This document shows, piece by piece, positions 46,844 to 54,941 of a stretch of 64,000 nt of DNA. Position 1 is the first letter of the stretch. Each line of letters opens with the position of its first letter. Under the pieces are notes generated by a model that saw only the letters and a program-made list of their open reading frames with translations, did not search any database and was not told where the DNA came from. Source of the stretch: Solibacillus sp. FSL K6-1523 (lineage in GTDB: Bacteria > Bacillota > Bacilli > Bacillales_A > Planococcaceae); NCBI RefSeq assembly GCF_038005225.1, contig NZ_JBBOSU010000001.1, positions 2,840,001 to 2,904,000 on the forward strand. Reading direction: 5' to 3'. A program made the translations under genes and the position numbers.

Positions 46844-47767
46844 CTATGATTGAAGTTGAATTTTTGGATTTAATTTGGTGTACAAAATATCCACTATCAA
46901 ATTCACAAGAATGAATTCAAAAGCAAATAATAATAGAGCAGATTGAATAACCGGATAATCTCGGAATGAAATCGAATCAATTAACAACCTGCCCATTCCA
47001 GGAAAACTAAACACCGTTTCCACTACAACTGATCCCCCTAGTAAAAAACCAAACTGAAGTCCTGCTACGGTAACAACCGATATAAGTGAATTTCTTAACG
47101 CATGTTGCACGACGACTGTTCGTTCTTTTAAGCCTTTCGCTCGTCCGGTACGAATATAATCAGATTGCATCGTTTCCAACATCGAAGACCTTGTAAAACG
47201 GGCAATCATCGACATAATTCCTGCCCCTAATGTGATGGACGGTAAAATATAACTGCTAAAACCATTCAGTCCCCCTGTAGGTAAAATACCGAAAGTGACT
47301 GAAAAAATTTGAATTAAAATTAATCCTAACCAAAATCCAGGAAGAGAAATACCTGATACTGCTGTCATCATGCCTAGGTAATCTGGCCATTTGTTTTTAT
47401 TAATGGCTGAGAAAATCCCGATGATAAGTCCCATAATCGTCGCCCAAAACATCGATAAAAACGTTAAATAAATGGATGGCATAAACCTCGTTTTAAACAT
47501 ATCAATGACTGGTAAGCCGGTTGTTAGCGATGTTCCTAATTCCCCGGTCACTAAATTTTTCATATAGCTGAAATACTGCACAATAATTGGTTGATCAAGG
47601 CCTAGGCTTTTTCGAACGTTTTCAACTTCCTCTAATGTGGCATCTTTTCCTGCAACTAAACGAGCAGGATCTCCTGGAATTAGATGGATGAATAAAAACG
47701 TCAATATGGAAACAACGATTAATATCGGAATCATTTCAACAATTCGTTTCACAATATATTTCAGCAT
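46844..47767 (-). CDS. Peptide-type ABC permease, OppB/DppB-like
   Basis: 307 aa, six TM helices, with IHLIPGDPARLVAG near residue 28 and the EAA-like loop DYIRTGRAKGLKERTVVVQH near 185. AAAGGGGAG precedes the ATG at 47767; an in-frame start 18 nt further up is less well placed. Repeat R4 separates it from the binding-protein gene. Confidence 0.93.
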   Translation of the reverse strand: MLKYIVKRIVEMIPILIVVSILTFLFIHLIPGDPARLVAGKDATLEEVENVRKSLGLDQPIIVQYFSYMKNLVTGELGTSLTTGLPVIDMFKTRFMPSIYLTFLSMFWATIMGLIIGIFSAINKNKWPDYLGMMTAVSGISLPGFWLGLILIQIFSVTFGILPTGGLNGFSSYILPSITLGAGIMSMIARFTRSSMLETMQSDYIRTGRAKGLKERTVVVQHALRNSLISVVTVAGLQFGFLLGGSVVVETVFSFPGMGRLLIDSISFRDYPVIQSALLLFAFEFILVNLIVDILYTKLNPKIQLQS

Positions 47768-47836
47768 TTTTTCTCCCCTTTCCAATTTGTTAAAAAATGG
47801 TGGATCCCCTACATTGTGAAGCCACCTTTTCTTTTA

Positions 47837-48145
47837 ATCAATTACGCCTCGACGTAATTGCGTCCAGATTTTTTTCGAGGGCCCACAGGACGTGGGTCAG
47901 TCAGCCGTTGTCACACGATGTGACGTCCTTAGGCAGACTTCCTCTTTAAAAATCTACCTTTTAAAATCTGTGACATCCGCCGGGGCTTAGGCCAACACGA
48001 TGTTGGTCACAAAGGCGTTGTCACAGGACGTGACAGGTTTAGCCTTTGTTCCCCAATTCAGCTGTGGTTCGAACCACCACTGAATAGAATTGCATTTTGA
48101 CATTCATCTCTCACTTATAGAAGTAGGGAATGATTGCTGAATTTA
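47837..48145 (+). repeat. Structured repeat R4, expanded composite copy
   Basis: About 309 bp. Hairpin 1 CAATTACGCC/GACGTAATTG (47839-47860), CAGATTTTT arm, then a 60-bp double-hairpin module (about 47879-47938), the second arm AAAATCTG, linker TGACATCCGCCGGGGC, a second copy of the module (about 47989-48052), and hairpin 3 with TTCAGC…GCTGAA enclosing GTGGTTCGAACCAC and ACTTATAGAAGT. The right edge meets the stop codon of the binding-protein gene. The two modules contain GTCACxTCxTGTGAC-type and CCxACxTCxTGTxGG-type hairpins in the same order. Confidence 0.85.
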
Positions 48146-49750
48146 GTCAATCTTCGCGTTTGCAACGTCCAAACCGCCCGTTGGATTCACAATAACACCG
48201 CTTACATTTGAACGAACACCGTATAAGATTTCATCGACGCCTAAGAAAATCCATGGTGCATCTTTATAAATTGTGTCTTGTAAGTTGGCGTAAAGCTCTG
48301 TTTTTCTTGCTTCATCGGAAATCGAGTTCGCCTCATCCATCATTTTGTCTGTTTCTGGATTGTTATAATAAGCTGTATTCGCACTGTTTGGTGGGAATGA
48401 TTCACTATGGAATAATGGTTTTGTCGCATTCGTCACATCCGATGCATACGATGACCAGCTCACATACCACATTTTCAATTTCGCTTCTTCCGGCGTTTGT
48501 GCACCGTAAATTTCATCTGAAAGTGTAGCCTCTTCCATTGATTTAATGATGACCGTAACACCAATTTGCTTTAATTGTTGTTGGATAAATTGCATACCTT
48601 TCATCGTGTCAGAGTTTGTATTACCCCAAATTTCAATTTCCAATCCATCTGGATATCCTGCCTCCGCTAATAAGGCCTTCCCTTTTTCAATGTCTTGGTT
48701 ATATACTTGTTGCTGCTTATAATAAAGCGTTTTAGATGGGATAATTGAATCCAGTGGTACACCTAATCCAGAATTAACCACTTTTAAAAACGCATCTTTA
48801 TCTACCGCATAGTTGAACGCTTGTCGCACTCTAATATCATCAAGTGGTTTTGAAAACGTATTTAAAGATACATAACGCGCTATTGTTGATGGCACAGAAT
48901 TAACCTTTACGTCCTTTGCTTTCGAAAGTTCATCTTGGTTTTGTGCAGGTACTGGATAAATGGCATGCGCTTCACCTGTTTTTAACATCGCTACACGTGA
49001 ACCATTTTCAGGTACTGGTTTAAACGTAACTTTTTCAACACGGTCATTGCCGCCCCAGTACTCATCAAAACGCTCAATTGTTAAATAATCACCTTGCACC
49101 CATTTCGCAAATTTATATGGGCCTGTTCCAATTGGATTTTTCGGAATATCCGCGCTGTTTTCCTTAATGATTTTTGGACTCATCATTTTCGCAACGGCAA
49201 AACGTGTCACCATTGGACCGTATGGCTCAGATAAAGTAACTTTAATTTCATAATCTCCTAAAATCTCAATACCATTTACTAAACTAAATCCACGTGAATA
49301 TAAACGCAAACTACTATCATTTGTAATTCGTTCAATATTCGTTTTCACAGCTTCCGCATTAAACGCTTCCCCGTCATGGAATGTAACACCTTGTTTCAAC
49401 TTAAATGTATACGTCATTGTATCTTCACTAATTGTGTAATCCTCAGCTAATACTTTAATAATTTGACCTTCTGCATCAAACCCTAATAATCCTTCCATCA
49501 TCGCTGCTTGCACAGAGTTTGAATTTGTATCTCCCGTATTATGGGGATCCATTGAAATAAAGTTCTCATTCACAGCAATTACTAATTCTTGAGCTTTCTC
49601 ACTAGTTGGTGTATTACTATCTCCAGCGGTGCTAGATTCAGTTGATTCATTTGTTGGTTCATTCGCTGGCTCAGTTGAATCATCATTAGAGCATGCTGCT
49701 AACACAAAAATCATCGCAAAAAGAAATATAAAATATTTTAATCCCTTCAT
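48143..49750 (-). CDS. Peptide-type substrate-binding lipoprotein (SBP_bac_5)
   Basis: 535 aa. A signal peptide with lipobox LAAC (C20) is followed by a Ser/Thr/Glu-rich linker. The class C binding domain includes VTFHDGEAFNAEAVKTNIER near 115 and FAKWVQGDYLTIERFDEYWGG near 215. It captures a peptide or glycoconjugate outside and delivers it to the permeases. AAAGGGAG precedes the ATG. First gene of the import cluster. Confidence 0.93.
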   Translation of the reverse strand: MKGLKYFIFLFAMIFVLAACSNDDSTEPANEPTNESTESSTAGDSNTPTSEKAQELVIAVNENFISMDPHNTGDTNSNSVQAAMMEGLLGFDAEGQIIKVLAEDYTISEDTMTYTFKLKQGVTFHDGEAFNAEAVKTNIERITNDSSLRLYSRGFSLVNGIEILGDYEIKVTLSEPYGPMVTRFAVAKMMSPKIIKENSADIPKNPIGTGPYKFAKWVQGDYLTIERFDEYWGGNDRVEKVTFKPVPENGSRVAMLKTGEAHAIYPVPAQNQDELSKAKDVKVNSVPSTIARYVSLNTFSKPLDDIRVRQAFNYAVDKDAFLKVVNSGLGVPLDSIIPSKTLYYKQQQVYNQDIEKGKALLAEAGYPDGLEIEIWGNTNSDTMKGMQFIQQQLKQIGVTVIIKSMEEATLSDEIYGAQTPEEAKLKMWYVSWSSYASDVTNATKPLFHSESFPPNSANTAYYNNPETDKMMDEANSISDEARKTELYANLQDTIYKDAPWIFLGVDEILYGVRSNVSGVIVNPTGGLDVANAKID

Positions 49751-50023
49751 TCGTTTCGCTCCCTTTGTAAAATTTATAAAAATATTTCCTTTATGATAAA
49801 AGAAAATAGTTCTATCCTTTTATTTTCTCCAATGGTGAAAATAAGTAGTTAAAAAATATATTCCCCTGTGGAATGTTTGTCGCGCATGAACTTGTAATAC
49901 TTGCAAAAGCTGTATTATTAAGGCTAATAAAGAATTGGTATAGCTAGACACACATCCGCCCATTCATTATTTTATTCGTGCTCTTTTCTTAATATGCACC
50001 GATACCCAAAATTATTCCGCATC
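49751..50023. other. Intergenic promoter region
   Basis: About 270 bp holding the promoter of the binding-protein gene. No second gene is seen. I found no clear regulator site. Confidence 0.4.
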
Positions 50024-50068
50024 AAAAATAGGCTCATCAACATAGCAAATGTTGATGAGCCTATTTTT
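50024..50068 (-). terminator. Terminator of response regulator gene
   Basis: A 20-bp perfect stem (50024-50043 with 50049-50068), loop AGCAA, flanked by A/T runs. Confidence 0.93.
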
Positions 50069-50093
50069 AATTAACTAGTCCACATTGAAAAAG

Positions 50094-50777
50094 TTATTCG
50101 TTTACATATTTATAACCTATCCCACGAACAGTTTGAATACGTGTTGGTCTACTTGAATTCACTTCAATTTTTGAGCGAATTTTTTTAATGTGAACATCAA
50201 TTGTCCGATCAAGAACATCCTTCTCATGGTAACCATACAAATAATCAATTAAATCTTGGCGGCTAAAAATCACATTAGGGCGCTCCATAAAATGATACAA
50301 CAATAAAAATTCATGTTTCGTAAAATGGATGACTTCATCGTGAAGAATAACTTCACCCTTCCTCGGCTTAATACATAAACCGCGATCCACGATTTTTTGA
50401 CAGTATAAACCTGTTCGACGCAAAACTGCTTCCATTTTAGCGGTTAACTCAATCATTTCAAAAGGTTTTGTAATATATGCATCTGCGCCAATTTTTAAAC
50501 CGTGCACTTTGTCAGCTACTTTATTTTTGGATGAGACCATAATGATTGATACTTCATTTCTTCCTTGCTCACGTACCCATTCACAAAAATTTTCTCCCGA
50601 CATTCCCGGGAGTATTAAGTCTAGTACAATTATGCATGGATATTCCATTAAAAATAAATCCATCGCCTTTTCAGCATCATTTGCCGTTATGACATCAAAA
50701 CTAGCCAGTGCTAATTCATCTTTCATCATTTTCTGCAATAATAAATCATCTTCAACTACTAAAACTTTTTGACGCAT
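50094..50777 (-). CDS. OmpR/PhoB-family response regulator, orphan
   Basis: 227 aa. Receiver domain with acidic pocket VVEDD, phospho-Asp in CIIVLDLILPG near residue 52, and SSK and K104-type KPFEM. The C-terminal winged helix contains HFTKHEFLLLYHFMERPNVIFSR and DVLDRTIDVHIKKIRSKI. The ATG at 50777 lies six bases after AAAGGTG; a GTG at 50786 overlaps that site. No histidine kinase gene is adjacent, so its partner must be encoded elsewhere. Confidence 0.93.
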   Translation of the reverse strand: MRQKVLVVEDDLLLQKMMKDELALASFDVITANDAEKAMDLFLMEYPCIIVLDLILPGMSGENFCEWVREQGRNEVSIIMVSSKNKVADKVHGLKIGADAYITKPFEMIELTAKMEAVLRRTGLYCQKIVDRGLCIKPRKGEVILHDEVIHFTKHEFLLLYHFMERPNVIFSRQDLIDYLYGYHEKDVLDRTIDVHIKKIRSKIEVNSSRPTRIQTVRGIGYKYVNE

Positions 50778-51007
50778 CCTCTTCACCTTTTGATAGTTAT
50801 TTGATGTATTCGATTTCTTTATTTTTTCATTTAACTTCTATTATAACAAATGAATGTTAAGTTTTTATGAAGTTATATCAATATAATAAATAACACCGAC
50901 TCTCATTAATTTAACGTCATTTTCACAATATCAAAATAATTACCTATCCAATCTTAATTGTGAATTTTTTGTATCAATTTCATTTTCCAGATTTTTTTAC
51001 GCTTAAT

Positions 51008-51023
51008 TGTGATTTTTATCACA
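51008..51023. promoter_or_regulatory. FNR/CRP-type site before the dihaem cytochrome gene
   Basis: TGTGA-N6-TCACA is a perfect match to the FNR consensus. Its centre (51015.5) is about 40 bp before the start expected from the -10-like TATAAA at 51043-51048, the usual position for activation by FNR. Confidence 0.75.
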
Positions 51024-51077
51024 GCAAATTTTTAGTACAAAATATAAAATTAAGGTAACAAGAAGGGAGTGAGTAGC

Positions 51078-52037
51078 ATGAATATCAAATCCTTATTCAT
51101 GTCAGTCATTGGAATTATTATATCAATAAGTTGCGGCGTTTTTGTCTATAATCAATTTGTTTCAGCTACTATCAGTCAACAAGCACCGAATTTAGAAGTC
51201 TCAGAGGTTACGAGTCAACAAGTTAATACTGGTGCTCCTTCCAATAAAACAGCATTTAACCCGCCTAGTATGGATGATGTACCAGATGGGCCTATGAAAG
51301 AAGCTATTTTATACGGTTATGATTTAGTCAATGAAACACATAGCACCGCTTCTGATAAAGTGGGCGCAAATTTATCTTGTACGAGCTGTCACGCTGGTGC
51401 TGGATTAACAGAAGTCGCGACGCTTGTCGGCGTAATGGCGGACTATCCAAAATACATGCCTCGCCCAAATGATATCATCACAATCGAAGAACGTATTAAC
51501 GGTTGTATGGTACGTAGTATGAACGGCGAAAAATTTGAAACAGACAGTAAAGAATTAAAATCAATGGTCGCTTATTTTAAATATATTTCTGAAGGTGCCG
51601 AGATTGGCGGAGAAAGACCATATGCAAAATCAGTAGATATGAAAGTTATTCCTACGCCAAGCGTTTCAGATGGTGAAGCACTTTACCAAAAATCTTGTAT
51701 CGCTTGTCACGCAGCAGACGGTTCAGGTAATGGTCCGAATATTGGTCCCGCTTTATGGGGAGACACATCCTTTAATGATGGTGCTGGTTTAGCACGTTTA
51801 TCAAAAATGGCTGGTTATATCCAAGCTTATATGCCAATTGGCGGAGAAAAATCGTTATCAGATCAAGAAGCAGCAGATTTAGCAGCTTTCATTTTAACGC
51901 AAGATCGCCCAGTTTGGAAAAATCATGATAAAGATTGGGCAAACGGTGCCCCTTCAGATATCATGACTGAAGATCGTCGTAAACAAGCACAAAATGGCAC
52001 GCTTAATTGGGATGAAGTTACAGCAGGTTTTAAATAA
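51078..52037 (+). CDS. Dihaem c-type cytochrome, TsdA-like thiosulfate dehydrogenase family
   Basis: 319 aa. An N-terminal TM anchor/signal covers about residues 8-28. Haem 1 is in CTSCH (~107), and the TsdA-type ERINGCMVRSMNG segment is near 140. Haem 2 is in CIACH (~208), with a later axial Met candidate in GYIQAYMPIGG. TsdA joins two thiosulfates to tetrathionate, or does the reverse. The position outside the membrane is inferred. The ATG at 51078 has GGGAG eight bases upstream. The FNR box suggests expression when oxygen is low. Confidence 0.8.
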   Translation: MNIKSLFMSVIGIIISISCGVFVYNQFVSATISQQAPNLEVSEVTSQQVNTGAPSNKTAFNPPSMDDVPDGPMKEAILYGYDLVNETHSTASDKVGANLSCTSCHAGAGLTEVATLVGVMADYPKYMPRPNDIITIEERINGCMVRSMNGEKFETDSKELKSMVAYFKYISEGAEIGGERPYAKSVDMKVIPTPSVSDGEALYQKSCIACHAADGSGNGPNIGPALWGDTSFNDGAGLARLSKMAGYIQAYMPIGGEKSLSDQEAADLAAFILTQDRPVWKNHDKDWANGAPSDIMTEDRRKQAQNGTLNWDEVTAGFK

Positions 52038-52044
52038 ACAGACT

Positions 52045-52085
52045 AAAAAGTCACAGCTCTGTAAAATGAGCTGTGACTTTTTTTG
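52045..52085 (+). terminator. Terminator of cytochrome gene
   Basis: AAAAAGTCACAGCTC…GAGCTGTGACTTTTT stem and T run. Confidence 0.92.
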
Positions 52086-52096
52086 TTAAGTTATTG

Positions 52097-52399
52097 TTAT
52101 TTCATTTTAAGTAACGCTTCAATACCTCGCATGCCTGCAATAATTCCAAATGCTTCAGCCTCAGTTGTAACCGACTCTAATGGTGCTTCAAGTAGCTCTT
52201 CAATCGTTTTCACTCCGACCGCTCGACCCGCGATAATTTTACGGTCCGCTAATTTTTCATTTAACAGATTAACATCTAAAGCGCCACACATAATATAACC
52301 AACATGATTGGAAACAGTAAGTAATGTTGTTTTCGGAAGTCTTACAGTAACTGCCGAAAATTTACGCCCTTGCAATTCAATATTTTCCCACGAAATCAT
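52097..52399 (-). CDS. YunC-family (DUF1805) protein
   Basis: 100 aa. Matches the YunC pattern: a central VGYIMCGALDVNLLNEKLADR followed by IAGRAVGVKTIEELLEAPL and a C-terminal GMRGIEALLKM. AAGGAG lies eight bases before the ATG at 52399. Small cytosolic protein of unknown function, convergent to the cytochrome gene. Confidence 0.85.
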   Translation of the reverse strand: MISWENIELQGRKFSAVTVRLPKTTLLTVSNHVGYIMCGALDVNLLNEKLADRKIIAGRAVGVKTIEELLEAPLESVTTEAEAFGIIAGMRGIEALLKMK

Positions 52400-52454
52400 C
52401 CACATCACTCCTTCTATCTATACATATGACAAAAAGTGTGTGGATGACTCTATA

Positions 52455-52694
52455 TTATGTTGGCCCATCTTTTTTTAAATGAATACTGCCTGTCGCTTGA
52501 TTTAATCTATGATTATTACTTTCCGCTTGCGCAGCCGCTCTTAATTCTTCCAGTGGAATTTCATCTGCTGTTTCCACTTGTGCTGCCTGTGCGAGCATTG
52601 CCTTCACATCGTTGTAGGAAAGTCCTGACGCAGCATTTAATTTCTTGACCGCATCAATATTTGTACCTGCTTTTGTGACATTCGGTTCGTTCAT
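52455..52694 (-). CDS. Small protein resembling gamma-type spore proteins
   Basis: 79 aa. It begins MNEPNVTKAGTNIDAVKKLN and resembles the KAGTNxxxVKxxNA repeat of gamma-type small acid-soluble spore proteins, but has only one such unit and a helical C-terminal part (LSYNDVKAMLAQAA). GGAGGAGG precedes the ATG at 52694. The spore role is inferred from this short motif; it could be unrelated. Confidence 0.55.
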   Translation of the reverse strand: MNEPNVTKAGTNIDAVKKLNAASGLSYNDVKAMLAQAAQVETADEIPLEELRAAAQAESNNHRLNQATGSIHLKKDGPT

Positions 52695-53007
52695 CAAAAA
52701 CACCTCCTCCAACAATAGGATGTACGGATTGGATGGAGTTATGTATGAATATGACGTAATTCTCGGATTTACTAAAGTACGATAACACATATCTATTTGT
52801 ACAATAATTTTAACGTTCCTATATCCGAGAACTACATTATACCATTTAATATTTTTACCTTTTTTTTAAAATTGATTCATACAATTTCTTAATAACGACT
52901 GTGCATATGCACTATTTTTTCATAAAAAACATTATTTCCATAAAACAATGTTATTATCCTATCAATAGAGTATAATGTTTACATATTTGACATATAGGAG
53001 GATTAAT

Positions 53008-53613
53008 ATGAAAAAGCTAGTTTTATTTTTTGCAATGTTGTCACTATTATTATCACCATCATTAGTAGCTGATGCACATTCCGGACGAACGGATAGTAAC
53101 GGTGGTCATAACTGCTCTGAAAAGTCTAAAGCAAAAGGACTTTGTACGGGGTATCATTATCACAACGGGGGCAGCGGATCAAGTTCTTCAAGCGCTCCAA
53201 AGTACACAGCTCCTAAACAAACATATGTAAGTGCACCAAAACCAGTGCTAGTTACGGCCGATGTCTATATTAATAACGTGGCGCAAAATTACAATCCAGG
53301 CGCTTATATTAAAAACAACACTACTTTAGTACCAATGAAAGCAATTTTTGAATCTCTTGGCGCAACGCTTACTTACGACAATGCAACGAAAAAAGTAACA
53401 GCCTACAAAGACAACAAAACAATAGCTATTGGCGTTGGAAATAAGAAAGCTTATATTGAAGAAAACGGTATTACTACTGGGATTGATTTAACTCACGCAG
53501 CTGAAGTTCATCAAGGTACTACGATGGTTCCGTTACGTTTTGTAAGTCAATCACTCGGTGCAAACATTACGTTTAACACAGCAGCATCAATCGTATATAT
53601 TTCAACAAAATAA
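53008..53613 (+). CDS. Exported YHYH-motif protein with copper-amine-oxidase N-like domain
   Basis: 201 aa. The signal peptide ends near residue 24 (VADA). Then comes the YHYH segment (HSGRTDSNGGHNCSEKSKAK, then GLCTGYHYHNGG) with two Cys and several His that could bind metal. A Ser-rich linker follows, then two beta repeats of the Cu_amine_oxidN1 type (NNTTLVPMKAIFESLGATLTY and GTTMVPLRFVSQSLGANI). AGGAGG precedes the ATG. Secreted or wall-associated; function unknown. Confidence 0.85.
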   Translation: MKKLVLFFAMLSLLLSPSLVADAHSGRTDSNGGHNCSEKSKAKGLCTGYHYHNGGSGSSSSSAPKYTAPKQTYVSAPKPVLVTADVYINNVAQNYNPGAYIKNNTTLVPMKAIFESLGATLTYDNATKKVTAYKDNKTIAIGVGNKKAYIEENGITTGIDLTHAAEVHQGTTMVPLRFVSQSLGANITFNTAASIVYISTK

Positions 53614-53631
53614 TCCCCGCAACATCTGGCC

Positions 53632-53665
53632 AGCAGCATCATTTATTTTGATGCTGCTGTTGTTA
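53632..53665 (+). terminator. Terminator of the YHYH gene
   Basis: AGCAGCATCA/TGATGCTGCT stem (53632-53641 with 53649-53658), then a T-rich stretch. Confidence 0.75.
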
Positions 53666-53722
53666 TTAGGATTTTTTGCTCCATTTTACAACTTTAAATC
53701 TTTTTACTCACAAACAACACAA

Positions 53723-53753
53723 AAAAACCTATCTACAATTAGATAGGCTTAAG
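53723..53753 (-). terminator. Terminator downstream of 6S RNA
   Basis: CCTATCTA…TAGATAGG hairpin followed on the minus strand by seven T. Confidence 0.85.
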
Positions 53754-53761
53754 ACAAGGAA

Positions 53762-53972
53762 ATGGACGAATCCCAACTATGCCGTATGTTACCAACATCG
53801 TTTTTGATCCCACATTCTTGTAGGTGGGTGCCCTAGTCGCTACGTTAAACGTCCCGCTCCGTCAAAATAATGGGGCATGTTTGCTCTAGCGGTAATAAGA
53901 AGCTCCCAACGATTAATTGTTCGGTCAAAAGCGTAAAATAACATTTCAAACGAACATCTTAGGATTCGTGTT
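53762..53972 (-). ncRNA. ssrS: 6S RNA (6S-1/BsrA type)
   Basis: About 210 nt. The ends pair in a closing stem: ACGAATCC (complement of 53962-53969) with GGATTCGT (complement of 53766-53773). Inside, TTTTGACCGAAC (complement of 53919-53930) is the pRNA template: the plus strand reads GTTCGGTCAAAAGCG, matching the known B. subtilis 6S-1 pRNA start GUUCGGUCAAAA. 6S RNA mimics an open promoter and binds sigma-A RNA polymerase in stationary phase. It lies next to aspS, as bsrA does in Bacillus. Boundaries are by pairing and promoter position, good to a few bases. Confidence 0.92.
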
Positions 53973-53978
53973 AAATAT

Positions 53979-54007
53979 ATCTTATCACCATTATTCTGAA
54001 AATTCAA
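53979..54007 (-). promoter_or_regulatory. Promoter of 6S RNA
   Basis: -35 TTGAAT (complement of 54002-54007), 17-bp spacer, -10 TAAGAT (complement of 53979-53984), placing the start near 53972. Confidence 0.75.
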
Positions 54008-54109
54008 TCACAAATTCATCTTCTTGAAAAATATTAATTTATTACTAGATAAATTACATTTATCGTTAAAAAAAGCATAATTTCATTTTCAAAAATTAGA
54101 TCCACTTAC

Positions 54110-54253
54110 CTAATCACAAAAAAACATGCCCATTTCCATCACTTTTTTAGTTTCTAGGCGCAATCTAATTGGCCACTCTATTGTGCAAGGAGATGATCTG
54201 TCCGCCCATGTAATAAAGTTTTTGGTCCAAAGTTTTTCTTTTACATGACTCAT
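54110..54253 (-). pseudogene. N-terminal remnant of an MFS transporter gene
   Basis: The ATG at 54253 opens MSHVKEKLWTKNFITWA, the typical cytoplasmic N-terminus and first residues of Bacillales MFS drug transporters. After 17 residues the sequence is unrelated (DRSSPCTIEWPIRLRLE…) and stops at 54110. It starts 11 nt after the MarR gene, the usual MarR-MFS arrangement, so an internal deletion removed the transporter. Confidence 0.6.
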
Positions 54254-54264
54254 AATCGTAATAC

Positions 54265-54693
54265 CTACTCTTTCTCTAGTAATCGATGACGAATAGTTTG
54301 AAGCGTTCGATGCGTAATTTCTAATTCATCCTGTGAAAATCCGTACACTAACCTTTCTTCTAATTGTGTAATTCTTTGTTGTAGCACTTCATATGTTTGT
54401 TGCCCCTTTGTCGTAATTTGAATATTTTTTTTACGCCGATCAATGGTTGAAGGATGAATTTCTATTAAGTTGATTTTCGTTAAATATTTGATAGCGCGAG
54501 TCACATTTGCAGGATCATAATTTAAAAGTTCCCCTACTTCTGAAAGGCTTAATTGCGGTTCAGTAACCAAGTATTGAAAAACAGCCCAGTCTGGTCGACG
54601 CAATTCGTATTCCTCTAAAAATTGATTCAACTGTTTACCAAATGGATGAAAGGTTAACATAATATCAAAAAATACTTGCTTACTTAAATTCAA
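54265..54693 (-). CDS. MarR-family transcriptional regulator
   Basis: 142 aa winged-helix repressor. Core motifs are RPDWAVFQYLVTEPQLSLSE, LLNYDPANVTRAIKYLTKIN and the wing region IDRRKKNIQITTKGQ. The start appears to be TTG at 54693, with a weak GGCGGGATG site. It probably regulated itself and the MFS gene whose remnant follows; the palindrome at 54720-54732 is a candidate operator. Confidence 0.88.
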   Translation of the reverse strand: MNLSKQVFFDIMLTFHPFGKQLNQFLEEYELRRPDWAVFQYLVTEPQLSLSEVGELLNYDPANVTRAIKYLTKINLIEIHPSTIDRRKKNIQITTKGQQTYEVLQQRITQLEERLVYGFSQDELEITHRTLQTIRHRLLEKE

Positions 54694-54719
54694 AAAACAT
54701 CCCGCCTACCTTAAAGTAC

Positions 54720-54732
54720 TTGTCATTGACAA
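54720..54732. promoter_or_regulatory. Candidate MarR operator
   Basis: TTGTCATTGACAA is a perfect palindrome around a central base, 27 bp upstream of the regulator start. Confidence 0.6.
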
Positions 54733-54895
54733 TTAAATCTTATATAAAAATTATAAATTTCATCTTTGAAAAATGCAGCCATATATTTGAAATTTAAAAT
54801 CGATTACGACTTAGCTAATACATATCCAGATTTCCATAAGTTCGTTCATTAGGGAAAGCTTAAGTTTCTTTATTTATCAATGTGGGAGAATTGTA

Positions 54896-54935
54896 CAAAA
54901 AAAGCGTAAAATCAGCCATGTGATTTTACGCTTTT
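54896..54935 (-). terminator. Terminator of hisS-aspS
   Basis: A 15-bp stem (54900-54914 with 54921-54935) followed on the minus strand by seven T. Confidence 0.93.
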
Positions 54936-54941
54936 CATCCA

